This document shows, in pieces, positions 42,990 through 54,137 of a stretch of DNA of 64,000 nt (within the stretch, counting starts at the first letter, position 1; every line of letters begins with the position of its first letter). The DNA comes from Loripinus fragilis. Taxonomy: Eukaryota; Mollusca; Bivalvia; Lucinida; Lucinidae. The notes below the pieces were generated by a model. That model worked only from the letters and a program-made list of their open reading frames with translations, searched no databases and was not told the DNA's origin. The stretch covers positions 58,411,172 through 58,475,171 of the forward strand of contig OZ026517.1 of NCBI GenBank assembly GCA_964019695.1. The letters run 5' to 3'. A program made the position numbers and the translations under genes.

Positions 42990-44229
42990 CATGGAAAAGT
43001 CAGAGGTGATAAAAAAAAAAACGCTACAGTGAAAATATAGGCTGATATCAATGACTAGTGATATCATATCATTTCACTAGTGATTGATATCACTTTTATT
43101 TGTTTTTATATGCATTGATTTCACTGCTAAGTATAAAATAAATAGTGTTAACCACTCGTGGCTTATCGATTTTAATGCATGGCGTTATATCACTCCCAGA
43201 TAATTGATCAAAACTGCGGCCAGTATAAAGTCTACAAGTGTCAGATTTAGATCTCTGACTAGTCAGTAACCAGCTTTAAATTTCAAAATAACAAGAAAAT
43301 GTTAAACATGACGTGTACTCAGAAAAACAATTTCGGGATGTTTAAATTCTATTCCGTTTCTAACATTTGATAACAAATAAACTAATTTTGATACGCATGC
43401 CTCAGAACGTTTCAGATAATCTGCTATCAAAGTTCATATTTAAGGACCTCTGACACAATGAAAGGGTATCTGCCTATTTTTCAGATGCTTCCCAAAAATT
43501 TCCTATTCATAAGCTATCACTGGTATCCTTTTGAATTGGACGATTGATGTATTAGGAACGAATTAAGCTTATAATTTGACAGACAGATCCCTACGACAAA
43601 ACAGGAGACGCTACCAAAGGGGGTAGGGGTTGCAAAATTTGACTTCACCAAAACATTTAGAAATCAATTATATTTACGTGTTATATAATCAATTCTCAAT
43701 ATCAAAACACAGTGAAAGTATTTTAAAGTCCAAAATCATGAGCATTTTAATGATTATTTTGTTGTTGTTTTTTCTATCTGATTTGTTTAGAAATATTTTG
43801 AAGTGCAACTGTAGACTATATTCAACCTTGAAAACAATGTATTTACCTGGTGCAATATTATGCAGCAATGTTCTATAACCGTTTATCCATGTGTAAAACA
43901 CCTTGGTTTATGTGTACAGGATAGATACAGTACATGTGCAAAATAATCTACCGACTGAATTTAGTAATAGGACAATTTTCATAATCTTAAGAAAAATATG
44001 CTAAAACTTTGTAGTATTTCATAACTAATGGGTTATGGAAAGAAAGCTTTGTTGCAGCACGTTTTGTAATAATGTAATAATTATTACATTTTGATCTTTT
44101 TTATTTCATTTTGCGTCGCCAACGTCGACGCAAAATGAAATAAAGATGTAATAATATGATTATTACATTTTGCGTCGATAAGGTGCATATCAACGCAAAA
44201 TGAAATAATGTTGGAAGAAGCTAGCTTAT

Positions 44230-46639
44230 TTCACTCGTTTGAGTTAGATTAGAGAAATAATCTTGAAATTTCATAAAATAAGTTTGAAATTGAAATGACC
44301 TTTTTTTCTTCTTTCCTTGACATTTTGAACTTATGCTCTCATTTTAAGCCTATGAACGTTTAAGCCTCGTTCTGACTATACCTATGTAGCCACAGTACAT
44401 CCCGATACCGTAATGCACTGGGACACATTTCATAAAAAATTGAATTGCATTGTCACCTTAACAATGTTTCCCCGGTATAGCCCTGTTTTTTTCTAGACTT
44501 TACATATTGTTATATATACATATGCAGAATTTGTTAAACTGGGCAGACCGAGCCTCTACCGTGCCCAACCGAAGTAGCAACGAGTTTTCGGGTAAAAATG
44601 GGGCTTTACCGGCTCAAACCATGACAATGCCTGTCACAACCACTGCGAACCGTGACGCTACCGTTCTTAATTTGGGGCTCTACCGTCCTATCACAGGGGC
44701 AAACCGTGGGGGTGTCTTCAACGTGCTCGGCTAATAACGGTGGAGACACGGACGTTGCGGGTGTCGTCCCGGCTTACCACTGTATTTGACAGTATTTCTG
44801 GTGACTGCCGTTGACTCCCAGTTGTTTTCGACATCTTAGAACAACCAGGGAATGAGCCGGTTCAACACTGTTCATCCTGGTTCACCAAGGTTGTCCACTA
44901 TTGTGACATGGTTTTACAACAGTTCATCCGTGATCACAAAGCCAGGATGAAACGGCCCCTTAGATATAGACAGTGGGAGGAGCACAATTTCGCACAATGG
45001 TCACCATCGCCTTACCAGTGATACAGTTTATCAGGCCAGTGTCTCCTTATTTGCATGCCAGAGGTTAAATAGTCCCGAGTGCAATTACAGAGATTACCAA
45101 CTGATATGCCTGCTAATGCAGCAGCTGTCCAAAAAATTATTACATATGCATGTTTACACGCTGGCCTGAAAATCGCGGCGACGTGAATGACGTTGATGGT
45201 GCATGCATGGGTCGATATGGATGCGTGGGAGGGCCCACGAGGGACAATATGGGTTCCCGTGAGTGGCTTGTTGTGGGTTTGAAATCACGAGCAGCATCAG
45301 CTCGGGTAACTAAGCATTTTGTTACTTTTTTCAGTAATACATGTTATAAATATGAATTCAGAGTCCTGAATTCAAGATTTTTAGGCTGACGTACCATAGA
45401 AAGTCAGACCAAAATGCTAACTTAAGCAGATTATGATAGCTTCTCTGATTTATTATTAGTTTATCGAAAGACAATTGAGCATTTGCACTTGGTTTTTTAA
45501 GTTTATGTAGGCATACTGCATTTTTTTTTAAAAGTTCAGGACCATTCAGGATTTTGGAAATTTTGAACTTTCACTCATATTTCACCTTACCACACCTTTT
45601 ACATGAGGAACCTTGACGCAGCGACTGACCATTACTTCATGCATATACTTTCCAAGGCGGTGCTTCTTTTGTGGATCGTTTTTGTTAGTTATGCTTCATG
45701 TTGGTGTGTGTTGTAATGTCGTGTCTGATCTTTGTAGCCTTGTGGTCACCTGCTGGGAAAGGGTTGACCTCTTGGCTATAGTGTGTGTGTTGTGTTTTGT
45801 CACTTTTCCAGTTGTGTCCTGGTTCGCATTAGAGTTAGGGGTGGGTTGGCGCCGTGAGGCTGGTTTAAGCCCTCTAGTAAAATATTTTACTGACCATTCC
45901 AAGGAGGACCTTCTTTTGTGGATCTTTTATGTCTTTTCTGTCTTGTGTTTGCTATGCCTTTGTGAACGTCTGTTTATATGTGCCTTGTGGTCACCTGCTG
46001 GGAAAGAGCTGATCTCTTCGCTCTTGTTTGTGGTGTACTATGTTGATTTCACATTGTTATCCTGGGTCAGGTTTGGTACTTGATTGTATCGATTCCTGAT
46101 CTTTGCACCTTACTTACATTGTATACTTTTTAAATATAACACTATATGAATTCTGTTCATGGAATTTATTTCTCATTATTAAGGCTCATAATTAAAGCAA
46201 TAAGGGCGTTTTGAACGTTAGTAAACCATTGTGAAAATTGCTGTAAGAAAAAATCAATCAGTTGTTCCTTCTTGGCCATCATTAATTCCAACTTAACCCA
46301 TGTGCCTTTTTAGCAGAAAGGGAGTTATTGCTTCTGACATCAAAAAAATCATAAAGGTACTGTTAACAAATAATGCAGATATCACTTGACAGAGCGTCTT
46401 CGGTAGACACCGAATGGGCAGTTCGCAAACCAGGCTGCACTGAACAATTGCCATTTTAGGTCTTTACATTTAAGGAAGCGTTGCATCGAGCAAATTTTGG
46501 TTAATTAAGACATTGATGATGCGCAGACTGATCTGAACCTTTTATCCGACTGCGTGTACCTTTATACATGCATCCAGGCAGGGTTTCTATTAATATGTTC
46601 CTTATCTGCTTTTCTCAAAGTTCTAGCCAACAGAATTAA
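44230..46639. other. Interior of element E, unassigned
   Basis: Holds a GC-balanced stretch (44530-45000) with a 75-residue frame of no known family, and a pair of diverged approximately 250-bp direct repeats (about 45655-45800 and 45908-46050, both with CTTGTGGTCACCTGCTGGGAAAG). The second stretch keeps a 156-residue, Cys/Leu/Val-rich frame open (45613-46083); it looks membrane-like by composition but has no homology I recognise and is repeat-derived, so I do not call it a gene. Confidence 0.4.
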
Positions 46640-47776
46640 CAATACAAATTCGACGAATCTATATCCACCGACGAAGGGTTATTTTAGAAAAGCATGTACG
46701 ATGTACATCACAAAACATAAATCTCAATTATCTTAACCTGAAGTTCACCTTCGGTATCATTCAGATCATAACAACCGCCTTTTTAGTATGTTTTAGTGCT
46801 TTGTTTAATGAATAAGTATACTTACATCTACACAATTTCAATAACTGACCGTTAAACCCAACCCCAGAGGTCAAGGGTGTGTGTAAATTCAAAGTGTTAC
46901 CTTGCATGTAGGTCTACAATGCTTACACTTTAATTTGATATGCAACTTGATCACTTTCAGAAAAGAAAAAAAAGACCTTTTGACCCCACCCCATGGGGTC
47001 GAGGGTGTGTGTTATGACAGCATATTTACTTTCATGGTGCTCTGTGCTCAATTCCCTTTAATTTGATATGCAACATGACTCCTTTCAGAAAAAGACATGG
47101 TTTGACCTTTTGACCCAATCCCAGGGTCAAGGGTGTGTCTGTATGCAAAATATTTGCTACCATGGTCAGCTTAAATTAATATGCAACATAACCATATTCC
47201 GAAAAAAGATTCATTTTGGCCTCGGTCCCACCCACTAAGTAGGGGATCGGGCCCAGGCATTCAAACTAAAATCCCTAATGTTTCATAAATATTGCTGCTC
47301 TGCCTGCGTGCAAAATTTCAGCAAAAATATTGACAACTGCCTTAGTATTACGAAATTTAAATTGTTGACCTTTGACCCCTAAGGTGGGGTCAAAGGGGGT
47401 GGGATACAATTTGAACACTGCCATTCTAAGCCACATGCACTGAGCTTTTATGGTCTATAGTGAGAAGTTATTAGATATAATAGCTTTGGTGAAATGTGAA
47501 GATCATCATACAAAATAGCTGATATAGGTTTTGCATTATAAATGCCTTTACTAAAACAAGTGCCATAACTCAAGTGCTTAAGGGTCAGTTTTGACGAAAC
47601 TTATAGGATATCGAGAGTATATGGTACATATAATCTGTACAAAGCATGATTCTAATATGACAATTAAGTACTGAGATATGGTTCCGGACGGACAAAAGTG
47701 CGGACGGACGGACGGAGTGGACGGACGGATGCACGGACGACGCAAAAATATATCCCTCTCACTTCGTTGGTGGATA
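46640..47776 (+). mobile_element. Family A TIR element, copy 3, inside E
   Basis: Left end ACAAATTCGACGAATC then TATATCCACCGACGAAGGG; right end ATCCCTCTCACTTCGTTGGTGGATA. Same block order as copy 1, somewhat shorter, with (CGGA)n near 47690-47730. Confidence 0.8.
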
Positions 47777-48552
47777 ACAAACAGGCGAAATCCAACGGCA
47801 ATATTTTGAAAAAAAAAATCAACAGTTCATCGAAAATCAAAACAATTGAATAATTATGCCATCTATCATAGCATGAAACAAAGTGTTTATCATTTGAAAC
47901 CGATCTGATGCCATTTACGCAAAATGTAATAAAAAAAGTATGCCTACTATCTACGCATAATGTAACAATTATTACATTTTGAACCATCTGCACATGATTG
48001 ACGCAAAATGAAATAAAAAATCTAGATTATTACATTTTGCATCGACATCCGCAACGCAAACTGAAATAAAAAATCAAAATGTAATAATTATTACATTATT
48101 ACAAAACGTGCTGCAACAAAGCTTGCTTGTACTAATCATTTTATTATACTGGAAACAAAGATTTTCAAGAGAGCACACTAAAAATGCAAATGTTAATGTT
48201 CAGCCTCGCCCAAACGTCACATTTTGGGCTGTGGGATATCATCTCCCCCCCCCCCCCGAGTCCCAACAAGCTTTTCACATATATTATGTAAAATATGAAA
48301 CATACTTACGTGCAAAAGGATTAGTTGGGACTCGGTGGGATTGATGTTTTAAAAATATTTTTCTATTTCCTATATGTTTAATAAAAAAAATTGACAATTT
48401 TAGCCCCAAATTAAAGCAGTACATTTATGGAAATGGGAAACCAAGTGCAAAACTTATATATGAAGATGGAAACATTTGATCGACTTTAATTTTTAATCAA
48501 AATTATAGGCAGCGATACACGGTGATTCCCATTACCACCGTCAGAGGTCCTT

Positions 48553-49381
48553 CAAAACACGCTTCAATGATTAAAGTACAGTACAGTTCCTCCATACATT
48601 TTAAAATGACAAATCATTGCTGACTCTCGTTCACGAATTCGACACTTAATTTTTCAGTTGTTATCAATGGTTTATTATATTGGCTGGGGTATGTCCTACT
48701 ATGTACGCATGTATTTAGGAAAGATTTCGCGTTACTAGCTGTTATGAGTGTTAAAGAGGTATGGAAATTAGCGTGCGTTATTGTTTGTTAATTTTTGGGT
48801 AGAGGGGGTTGCTACATTTCGCGTGCTACTGTATCGTAAACAATGATCCGTAAATTTATTTTTTTACATTTTTTTTCATTTTTATGTTGATAGTTCTATC
48901 AGATAAAAAGAACTTATTGGCAACAGAATATTTTGAAATTCTCAAAATGTAATAAATAAAACCAAAAGAAATTCAGTATCATGCTTTTGTTTTTCTGAGT
49001 GTACATATTATATAACGGCGGAAAAGATGGAATTTCTTATATTGTTTATTGAACACCTCTCTTAGCACCATGTATAACTGTACAGTGTCTTAAATCGGAA
49101 GTGCCATCACCTGTGAGTGATATCGGGTAGAACTATTCTTAATGAGTCAAGTGCGCAATAACAAATCACATTCAAACACGGTTTTAAGTGTCGGAAAGAG
49201 AAATGTAAAACTTGTTCAATGTATGCGTTTCTTTTTGTGAAGAAAGATATGAAAACATTTACTCTTTTTAAAAACCTGTACCGTATTACTGCACTTATCC
49301 AAATATTGACTGATGGATTGAACAACTCTCTAAATAGTGTCATTCTTACAGTATCAGTAGTGACATAAAATGGTGAAAAGA
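48553..49381. other. No recognised feature
   Basis: AT-rich; the 118-residue minus-strand frame (49107-49463) ends in the neighbouring palindrome and has no known domain. Confidence 0.4.
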
Positions 49382-49474
49382 TTAGTGAACATTTGGATAC
49401 ACATGGGGCTAATAGCCCAATGTGTATCCAAATGTTCACAAAAATAGCCCCATGTGTATCCAAATGTTCACTAA
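49382..49474. repeat. Palindrome with duplicated arm
   Basis: One arm TTAGTGAACATTTGGATACA is followed by two successive complementary arms, each containing TGTGTATCCAAATGTTCAC, separated by AAAAATAGCCCCA. Either right arm can pair with the left one, giving two alternative hairpins. Confidence 0.85.
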
Positions 49475-49644
49475 ATTATAATGCTAAATAAAGGTCACAT
49501 GAAATGTTTGTAAATATGTAGACTTGTGCGATTTGAGAGCTTTTGGTCATCTGTCATCTCGTCCCTCAAACTCTCATACTCAGTTATCTGTGGGGTCAGA
49601 AGTCCGATTTCTGTTTGTGCGCTTATTAAAAATAAACATTGTAA

Positions 49645-49748
49645 GAGAGAGCATTCTGCAATACTTTCGACCTTCATTAAGTAACCATTTGTCGTTTAGA
49701 CCTTTGTTTTCTCTGTTTTGAGTGGTCATTTTAGACAGGTTTTACTTG
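49645..49748 (+). repeat. Fragment of family M
   Basis: GCATTCTGCAATACTTTCGACC and GAGTGGTCATTTTAGACAGG match the right half of the 59059-59335 element. Confidence 0.6.
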
Positions 49749-49936
49749 TAGCTGGCAGGTGAACAGCCAAACTCTCGAGGGCTTAGAAAACTCAGAATTA
49801 CAAACTTTTCGACAAATGTGAAGGATATTTTAACTGATTGATGAACTTTGCAAATAATTGAGACAGTTATTGTATGCATAGCGGGGACTCCAATTTACAC
49901 GATCAACATGTTACGACAGTGCTTTGAGGGTATAGG

Positions 49937-50406
49937 GTCCAGACATGTAATTGTTTTTCCTCAGACCTCCATTATAGCTTTTAAGTAGGCTGTGGTCCTC
50001 ACAACTCTTCAATCACAATGAGGCTGCCATAGAGTTACAGATTTGACATGGTTCAATCAATAAACAAAAATGAGATACCCCCGTGACCCCCATGTTTTAC
50101 CAATTTTTGGTCACTGAGGGTGGGCACCCTACATGAGAGGAAAATTCTACTGAAAAAAATACCAGAATACAAGGTCCTTTTTCCTAAGCCACACCAGTAA
50201 ACTTAATCAACAAAAGCAATTAGTTATTGTTTCAAAAAGTACAGCAAAGATATACCCGTCTAATAAATACACTATATTTCTGTAGTCTTATTATTGCCCA
50301 ATCATGAAACACTTTTAGTTACAACTTAAAAATATTGTGCTGAGCTTCCACCCACCTTTTGAGCCAATCTCTGCCCTTTTACAATTACAGGTCTGTGACC
50401 TAAAGA
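49937..50406 (+). repeat. Left copy of a 0.45-kb direct repeat
   Basis: Strongly similar over its length to 51850-52290 (shared CTGTGGTCCTCACAACTCTTC, AGAGGAAAATTCTACTG, CAGCAAAGATATACCCGTC). Lacks TG...CA ends, so I do not call an LTR. Confidence 0.85.
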
Positions 50407-51849
50407 CATAACCCATTTCAGATAAAGGACCAAGAAAATAGTTAAATTCAAACCAATAAACATTTTAAAGCACATTTATACTGTTTGTTTTGCATCATTT
50501 ACCCCAAAGCTATTCTAGGGAACTCTTTAAACAACCCTACCCCTACACATATTACTGGTAAAATCATTGTACATCAAAATAATGAAAAGGAAAAGTGAAC
50601 ATTTTTTTTTATATCTCTTTTAATTATATATCAGAAAGGCTTTAAATTTCACTCATATAAGCTTATAACACCGCTTTACAATATACTGTACCGAAAAGAT
50701 GCATGTGCTTTACCAGCATGAGTCTATTGTGTAGATACCCCACCCACTCCCATTGACAAGGCCAAAATTACTTGCACCCCCCCCCCAGCTATTGGGCATC
50801 TAATCCTTTCTTCAAAGGTCAAGGTTACTTTGCAATCTTATTGGTCAAAAAGGTACAATTTATACAAATTATTGACCTATTTGTCTCAAATTGAGGTAAA
50901 ATGGGTCAAATGGTCAGGGAAAAGCATCATATTATTGACAAAGTTTTAAAATACTAGCCAAAAATACTAATTTTTACAAATGGCAGGCTGTAAGTTTGGT
51001 AAACATTTCTGTTAATTGGTATATTGTTGTAGTTTCATTATGCCATTTTTTTCTAAGTGACATTTATGTTGCGGGATTGAATAGTAAAGATTCAAATGGA
51101 CTAATACGCATACATATATCCATCTGAATGGCCCTCTTATATCAAGGTCAATGTCATCAATAATGTCAAGGGTCAATTTGGATAGCAGACACAAACGGGC
51201 TACTAAACAAAGTGGAGAGTGCAATATCATACAGGTTTCCAAGTTGTTCTTCACTGTTGCTCAATTGAAATGTCAATATGTCAAAGGTCAATGTCAAATT
51301 GGGTCATATGACAGTCTCTTGTGTTATCGCTAAGTTCAACTAAGGCACATGACAATAAATGGTCATGCAAATATGGGTTTAACACATGTGACACTTTTCA
51401 ACTAAATTGCATTTAACTCAATAATGTAACCACTTAAGCGGTTTATGTAAACCTACGTAAGGGCCTTTTTCACCATATTTTGACAATAACAAGAAAACAT
51501 ACTCAAAAAAATGCTGGAGCATAACAATAAAAAATGTAAATGCTCTGATTTGGGAACCAGTGAGTTTCTGATAAATGAAAGTATGCTTACAGTATAGCCT
51601 CATATAGTGCAGAAGTGCAACTCACATGCTTCAAGTCTAATATGTAGTGCAAAACTGACAACCCCTACCTACTAATAAGGCTCTTTTTCTGCTGTATTAA
51701 TGATTTTTGTTTTTAAAGAAGTGGACTTTTTGAAAACTGTAATCATTATTGGACTTGCTGAAATCAAAACAATGCATCAAAAACAAATTATAGGTCACAT
51801 ACATAGCAGCCAAGGTATCCAACAAAACAGGCCTGATATTCTTCTTCAG
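50407..51849. other. Spacer between the direct repeats
   Basis: About 1.4 kb with scattered 'aaggtcaatgtcaa' phrases and a C9 run near 50777. No reverse transcriptase or other coding domain. Confidence 0.45.
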
Positions 51850-52290
51850 GGCCTAGACATGTAAATGTTTTTCCATAGACCTATAGCTTTTAAATAGGCT
51901 GTGGTCCTCACAACTCTTCAAGCCATAGAGTTACAGATTTGACCTAGTTCAATCAATAAACAAAAATGAGATACCCCGGTGACCCCCTTGTTTTACCACT
52001 TTTTGGCCCCTGAAGGTGGGCACCCTACACGAGAGGAAAATTCTACTGAAAAAATACCAAAATGCAAGGTCCTTTTTTCTAAGCCACACCAGTAAACGTA
52101 ATCAACAAAAGCAATGAGTTATTGTTTCAAAAAGTACAGCAAAGATATACCCGTCTAATAAATACACTATATTTCCGTCGTTTTATTATTGACCAATCAT
52201 GAAACACCTTACATTTAAAAAATATTGTGCTGAGCCCACATTTTGAGCCAATCACTGCCCTTTTTACAATTACAATTCTGTGACCTAAGT
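51850..52290 (+). repeat. Right copy of the 0.45-kb direct repeat
   Basis: Mirrors 49937-50406 in the same orientation with small indels; the 68-residue minus-strand frame is a shadow. Confidence 0.85.
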
Positions 52291-52344
52291 TTTTTTTATG
52301 TAGTTCAAGTTGCTTTTTCAAGTTACATAACACCCCATTAAAGC

Positions 52345-52437
52345 AATAGTTGGTAATTTAACATTTATGAGCAGGATAAATTTCATACTTAGTTGAGTTG
52401 AGCATGAAAAAGTTTTATAACCTCAAGAACTGGAAAT
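52345..52437 (+). repeat. Family J fragment
   Basis: TTTATGAGCAGGATAAATTTCA then GTTGAGCATGAAAAAGTTTTA and TAACCTC: the uninterrupted right end of family J. Confidence 0.65.
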
Positions 52438-52465
52438 TTGGGTCGTGCCAATTTCATTAGTTGAG

Positions 52466-52655
52466 CCAGCACATGAGATTTTGGTACATGTACTTACCGC
52501 ATATTTGCAGAAGCCCCCTTCAAAAATCCAACGTAGACGTATCAAGCGGGGCTAGATTAATTTTAGTCTGGCTTCACCTACATCCATACTTTGTGTACGG
52601 CGAAGGCTCGCCAGAGCCTTCGCTGCTCTACGATGCGATAGTACTATAATCTTAT
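52466..52655 (+). repeat. Dispersed repeat, family I copy 2
   Basis: GCACATGAGATTTTGGTACA at the left, GCGAAGGCTCGCCAGAGCCT hairpin and GATGCGATAGTAC at the right; matches 59677-59870 and, in part, 13885-14110. Confidence 0.6.
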
Positions 52656-52870
52656 GTCTGGCGCAAATAATGTAATATGAACTCAAAATGTCCTCCGACT
52701 AGACTTGTTCTTGTTTGGTAGGTCCCTTATGTGCTTTCATATTTTATGACTTGTCTCCACTGGCAGGCATAAAACTCAGGGCTATAAAGCTATCTATCAT
52801 AATGTAAATTAGTATGAAGTCGAGAATAAAAATTTCCCTTGTCTCGCTCAACCCGGATTAATCCTGTTTT

Positions 52871-52934
52871 GTGAACACTGGTGAACCAGATCAGCAGACT
52901 TCCGATGAAGCCATCTGATCAGGATACACTCTGA
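52871..52934. repeat. Palindromic element, family Z copy 6 (decayed)
   Basis: GTGAACCAGATCAGCAGACTT against GAAGCCATCTGATCAGGATAC; outer ACACT/ACTCT remains of the consensus. Confidence 0.6.
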
Positions 52935-53152
52935 TTGAAAATACATGCTTACAACTGATAAAACTTGGAGATGAGTGCAGGACATAAACATATACAGCAA
53001 GACAATGGTTTAAAAATAAAAGGAATCGATTTGAAACGTGTTATTTATTATTACTATTGATTTCTGATGTTTAATGTACTATGTACTATCCTGCCAGTCA
53101 AAAGTGCCAGTGACGTCATGTTTTGTTTACAAAGTTATCATGGACTTATAAT

Positions 53153-53216
53153 CGGTAGATCACTTGTATATTAATCCTATCCACAGGATAGCATTAATAC
53201 ACAAGTGATCTATCGA
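53153..53216. repeat. Near-perfect palindrome
   Basis: CGGTAGATCACTTGTATATT and AATCCTATCC on the left, complements on the right, almost no loop (AC). Confidence 0.8.
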
Positions 53217-53389
53217 TTCGCGTTAGATCAAGTGGAGTATACAAACTAAAATTTTACTTAACAATTGTACACAAAATATTACGTCACTATCACTCTTGGC
53301 TGGCAGGACAATTTTTAGTAGCGTTGGCATATTAATCCTTGTCATGCTGATTATTTTTATATACTACACTCCTCCCTATATTTTATCCT

Positions 53390-53932
53390 TTAAACCTGGA
53401 TTATCTGAAATAGAGGATATTTTTTACTTTTTTGAGGTGAATACCAAGTATATTTCATCAAGTGTGTTAAAAACATCAGAATTTTCACGAGTGCGCAGCA
53501 CGAGTGAAAATTTTGATGCTTTCAACTCACGAGATGAAATGTATTTAGTATTTACCGAAAAAAGGTAAATTTCATTTTTATTCTATACTTTTTATAGGCT
53601 ACATGTAATGTCTCACCCACTGAAAATGGCGATGCTGAAAATGCAAAAACGAAACATTTTAGCAAACCCAAATAATTTTGGTACAATAATATTTGTCACG
53701 TTCATACTCAAAAAATGCATACCCACACTTGATGTTTTCGTTCACAAATAAGAAAAGATTGGGCTTTGAAACTCTGATGTGAAATGCATTAAGTTAAAGG
53801 AAACGTCAGAAGTAATTCAAAATACGCTAGAGTGAAAATATGTATAGGCTGATATCAATCACCAGTGAATGATATCATATTACTTCACTATGCATTGATT
53901 TCACTGCTACATGTATGTATAAATAAAATGGA
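53390..53932 (+). mobile_element. Element D copy 2
   Basis: Contains the D palindrome (53420-53570) and the stretch from ATGCATACCCACACTTGATG through GCTGATATCAATCACCAG. It lacks the LINE and mariner insertions of the other copies (uninterrupted TGCATTAAGTTAAAGGAAACG at 53775) and is cut short by the following SINE. Confidence 0.75.
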
Positions 53933-54137
53933 GGGAGCGCAGTGGCTCAGTGGTAGAGTGCTTGACTCGAGAGCGAGGGGCCGCGGGTTCGAGCCTCACC
54001 GGCGTCACTGCGTTGTGGTCCTTGAGCAAGACACACTTATCTTAGCTTAGTACTGGTTCAACCCAGGAAGACCCGTCCCTGTTTAACTGAAAGATTGTTG
54101 ATGGGGCGTAAAGAATCAAATCAAACAAACAAAAACT
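53933..54137 (+). mobile_element. tRNA-derived SINE, best-preserved copy
   Basis: A-box TGGCTCAGTGG (53943-53953), B-box GGTTCGAGCC (53986-53995), V-SINE-like CCTTGAGCAAGACAC (54020-54034), then GGTTCAACCCAGGAAGAC and a tail GATGGGGCGTAAAGAATC with AAATCAAACAAACAAAAA. Pol III box spacing is normal. It lies at the right edge of D copy 2; the TSD is unclear. Confidence 0.9.

Larger units (their letters stand above)
40970..43195 (+). mobile_element. Element D copy 1, split by a LINE
   Basis: D begins near 40970 (AAAATGCGAGGTTGGCC at 41024 matches D copy 3), contains a long palindrome (41220-41368) centred on GAGTGCGCAGCACGAGTG, runs through AAAATGCCTACCCACACATG, is broken by the LINE at 41778-42975, and continues with GCTGATATCAATGACTAG to ATGGCGTTATATCA. 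The other copies (53390-53932; 60923-63170 minus) lack the LINE. Type unknown; no coding frame. Confidence 0.75.
44044..48124. mobile_element. Element E: 4.07-kb transposon with long TIRs
   Basis: E (44050-48118) has TIRs starting TGTTGCAGCACGTTTTGTAA, identical for about 46 bp and continuing imperfectly past 100 bp with ATTACATTTTGCGTCGA and GACGCAAAATGAAATAA units at both ends. AAGCTT at 44044-44049 and 48119-48124 may be a 6-bp TSD; since AAGCTT is palindromic and F copy 2 has one AAGCTT at the empty site, a shorter TSD is also possible. No transposase seen; the superfamily is unknown. Confidence 0.82.
43442..48552. mobile_element. Element F, copy 1, split by element E
   Basis: Inverted ends AAGGACCTCTGAC (43442-43454) and GTCAGAGGTCCTT (48540-48552). 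F matter runs 43442-44043 and resumes at 48125; F copy 2 (63340-64000, minus) reads straight across the join. Without E, F is about 1.04 kb. A homopolymer C-run occurs near 48245 in both copies. No clear TSD and no transposase. Confidence 0.75.
52656..53389. other. Mostly featureless, with two palindromes
   Basis: Apart from the hairpins at 52871-52934 and 53153-53216, listed separately, nothing is recognised. Confidence 0.45.

Noticed and set aside
40970..43195. D as the 5' part of the LINE
   Set aside because: The 14-bp TSD and the LINE-free D copies at 53390 and 60923 show that D is the target, not part of the LINE.
45613..46083. Membrane protein gene of 156 residues
   Set aside because: The frame spans a diverged duplication inside a transposon; composition alone is not evidence.
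49937..52290. LTR retrotransposon
   Set aside because: No TG/CA ends, TSD, primer-binding site or pol sequence between the repeats.
53943..53995. Functional tRNA gene
   Set aside because: A- and B-boxes are present, but the flanks are those of a SINE repeated many times in the window and no cloverleaf acceptor stem is formed.
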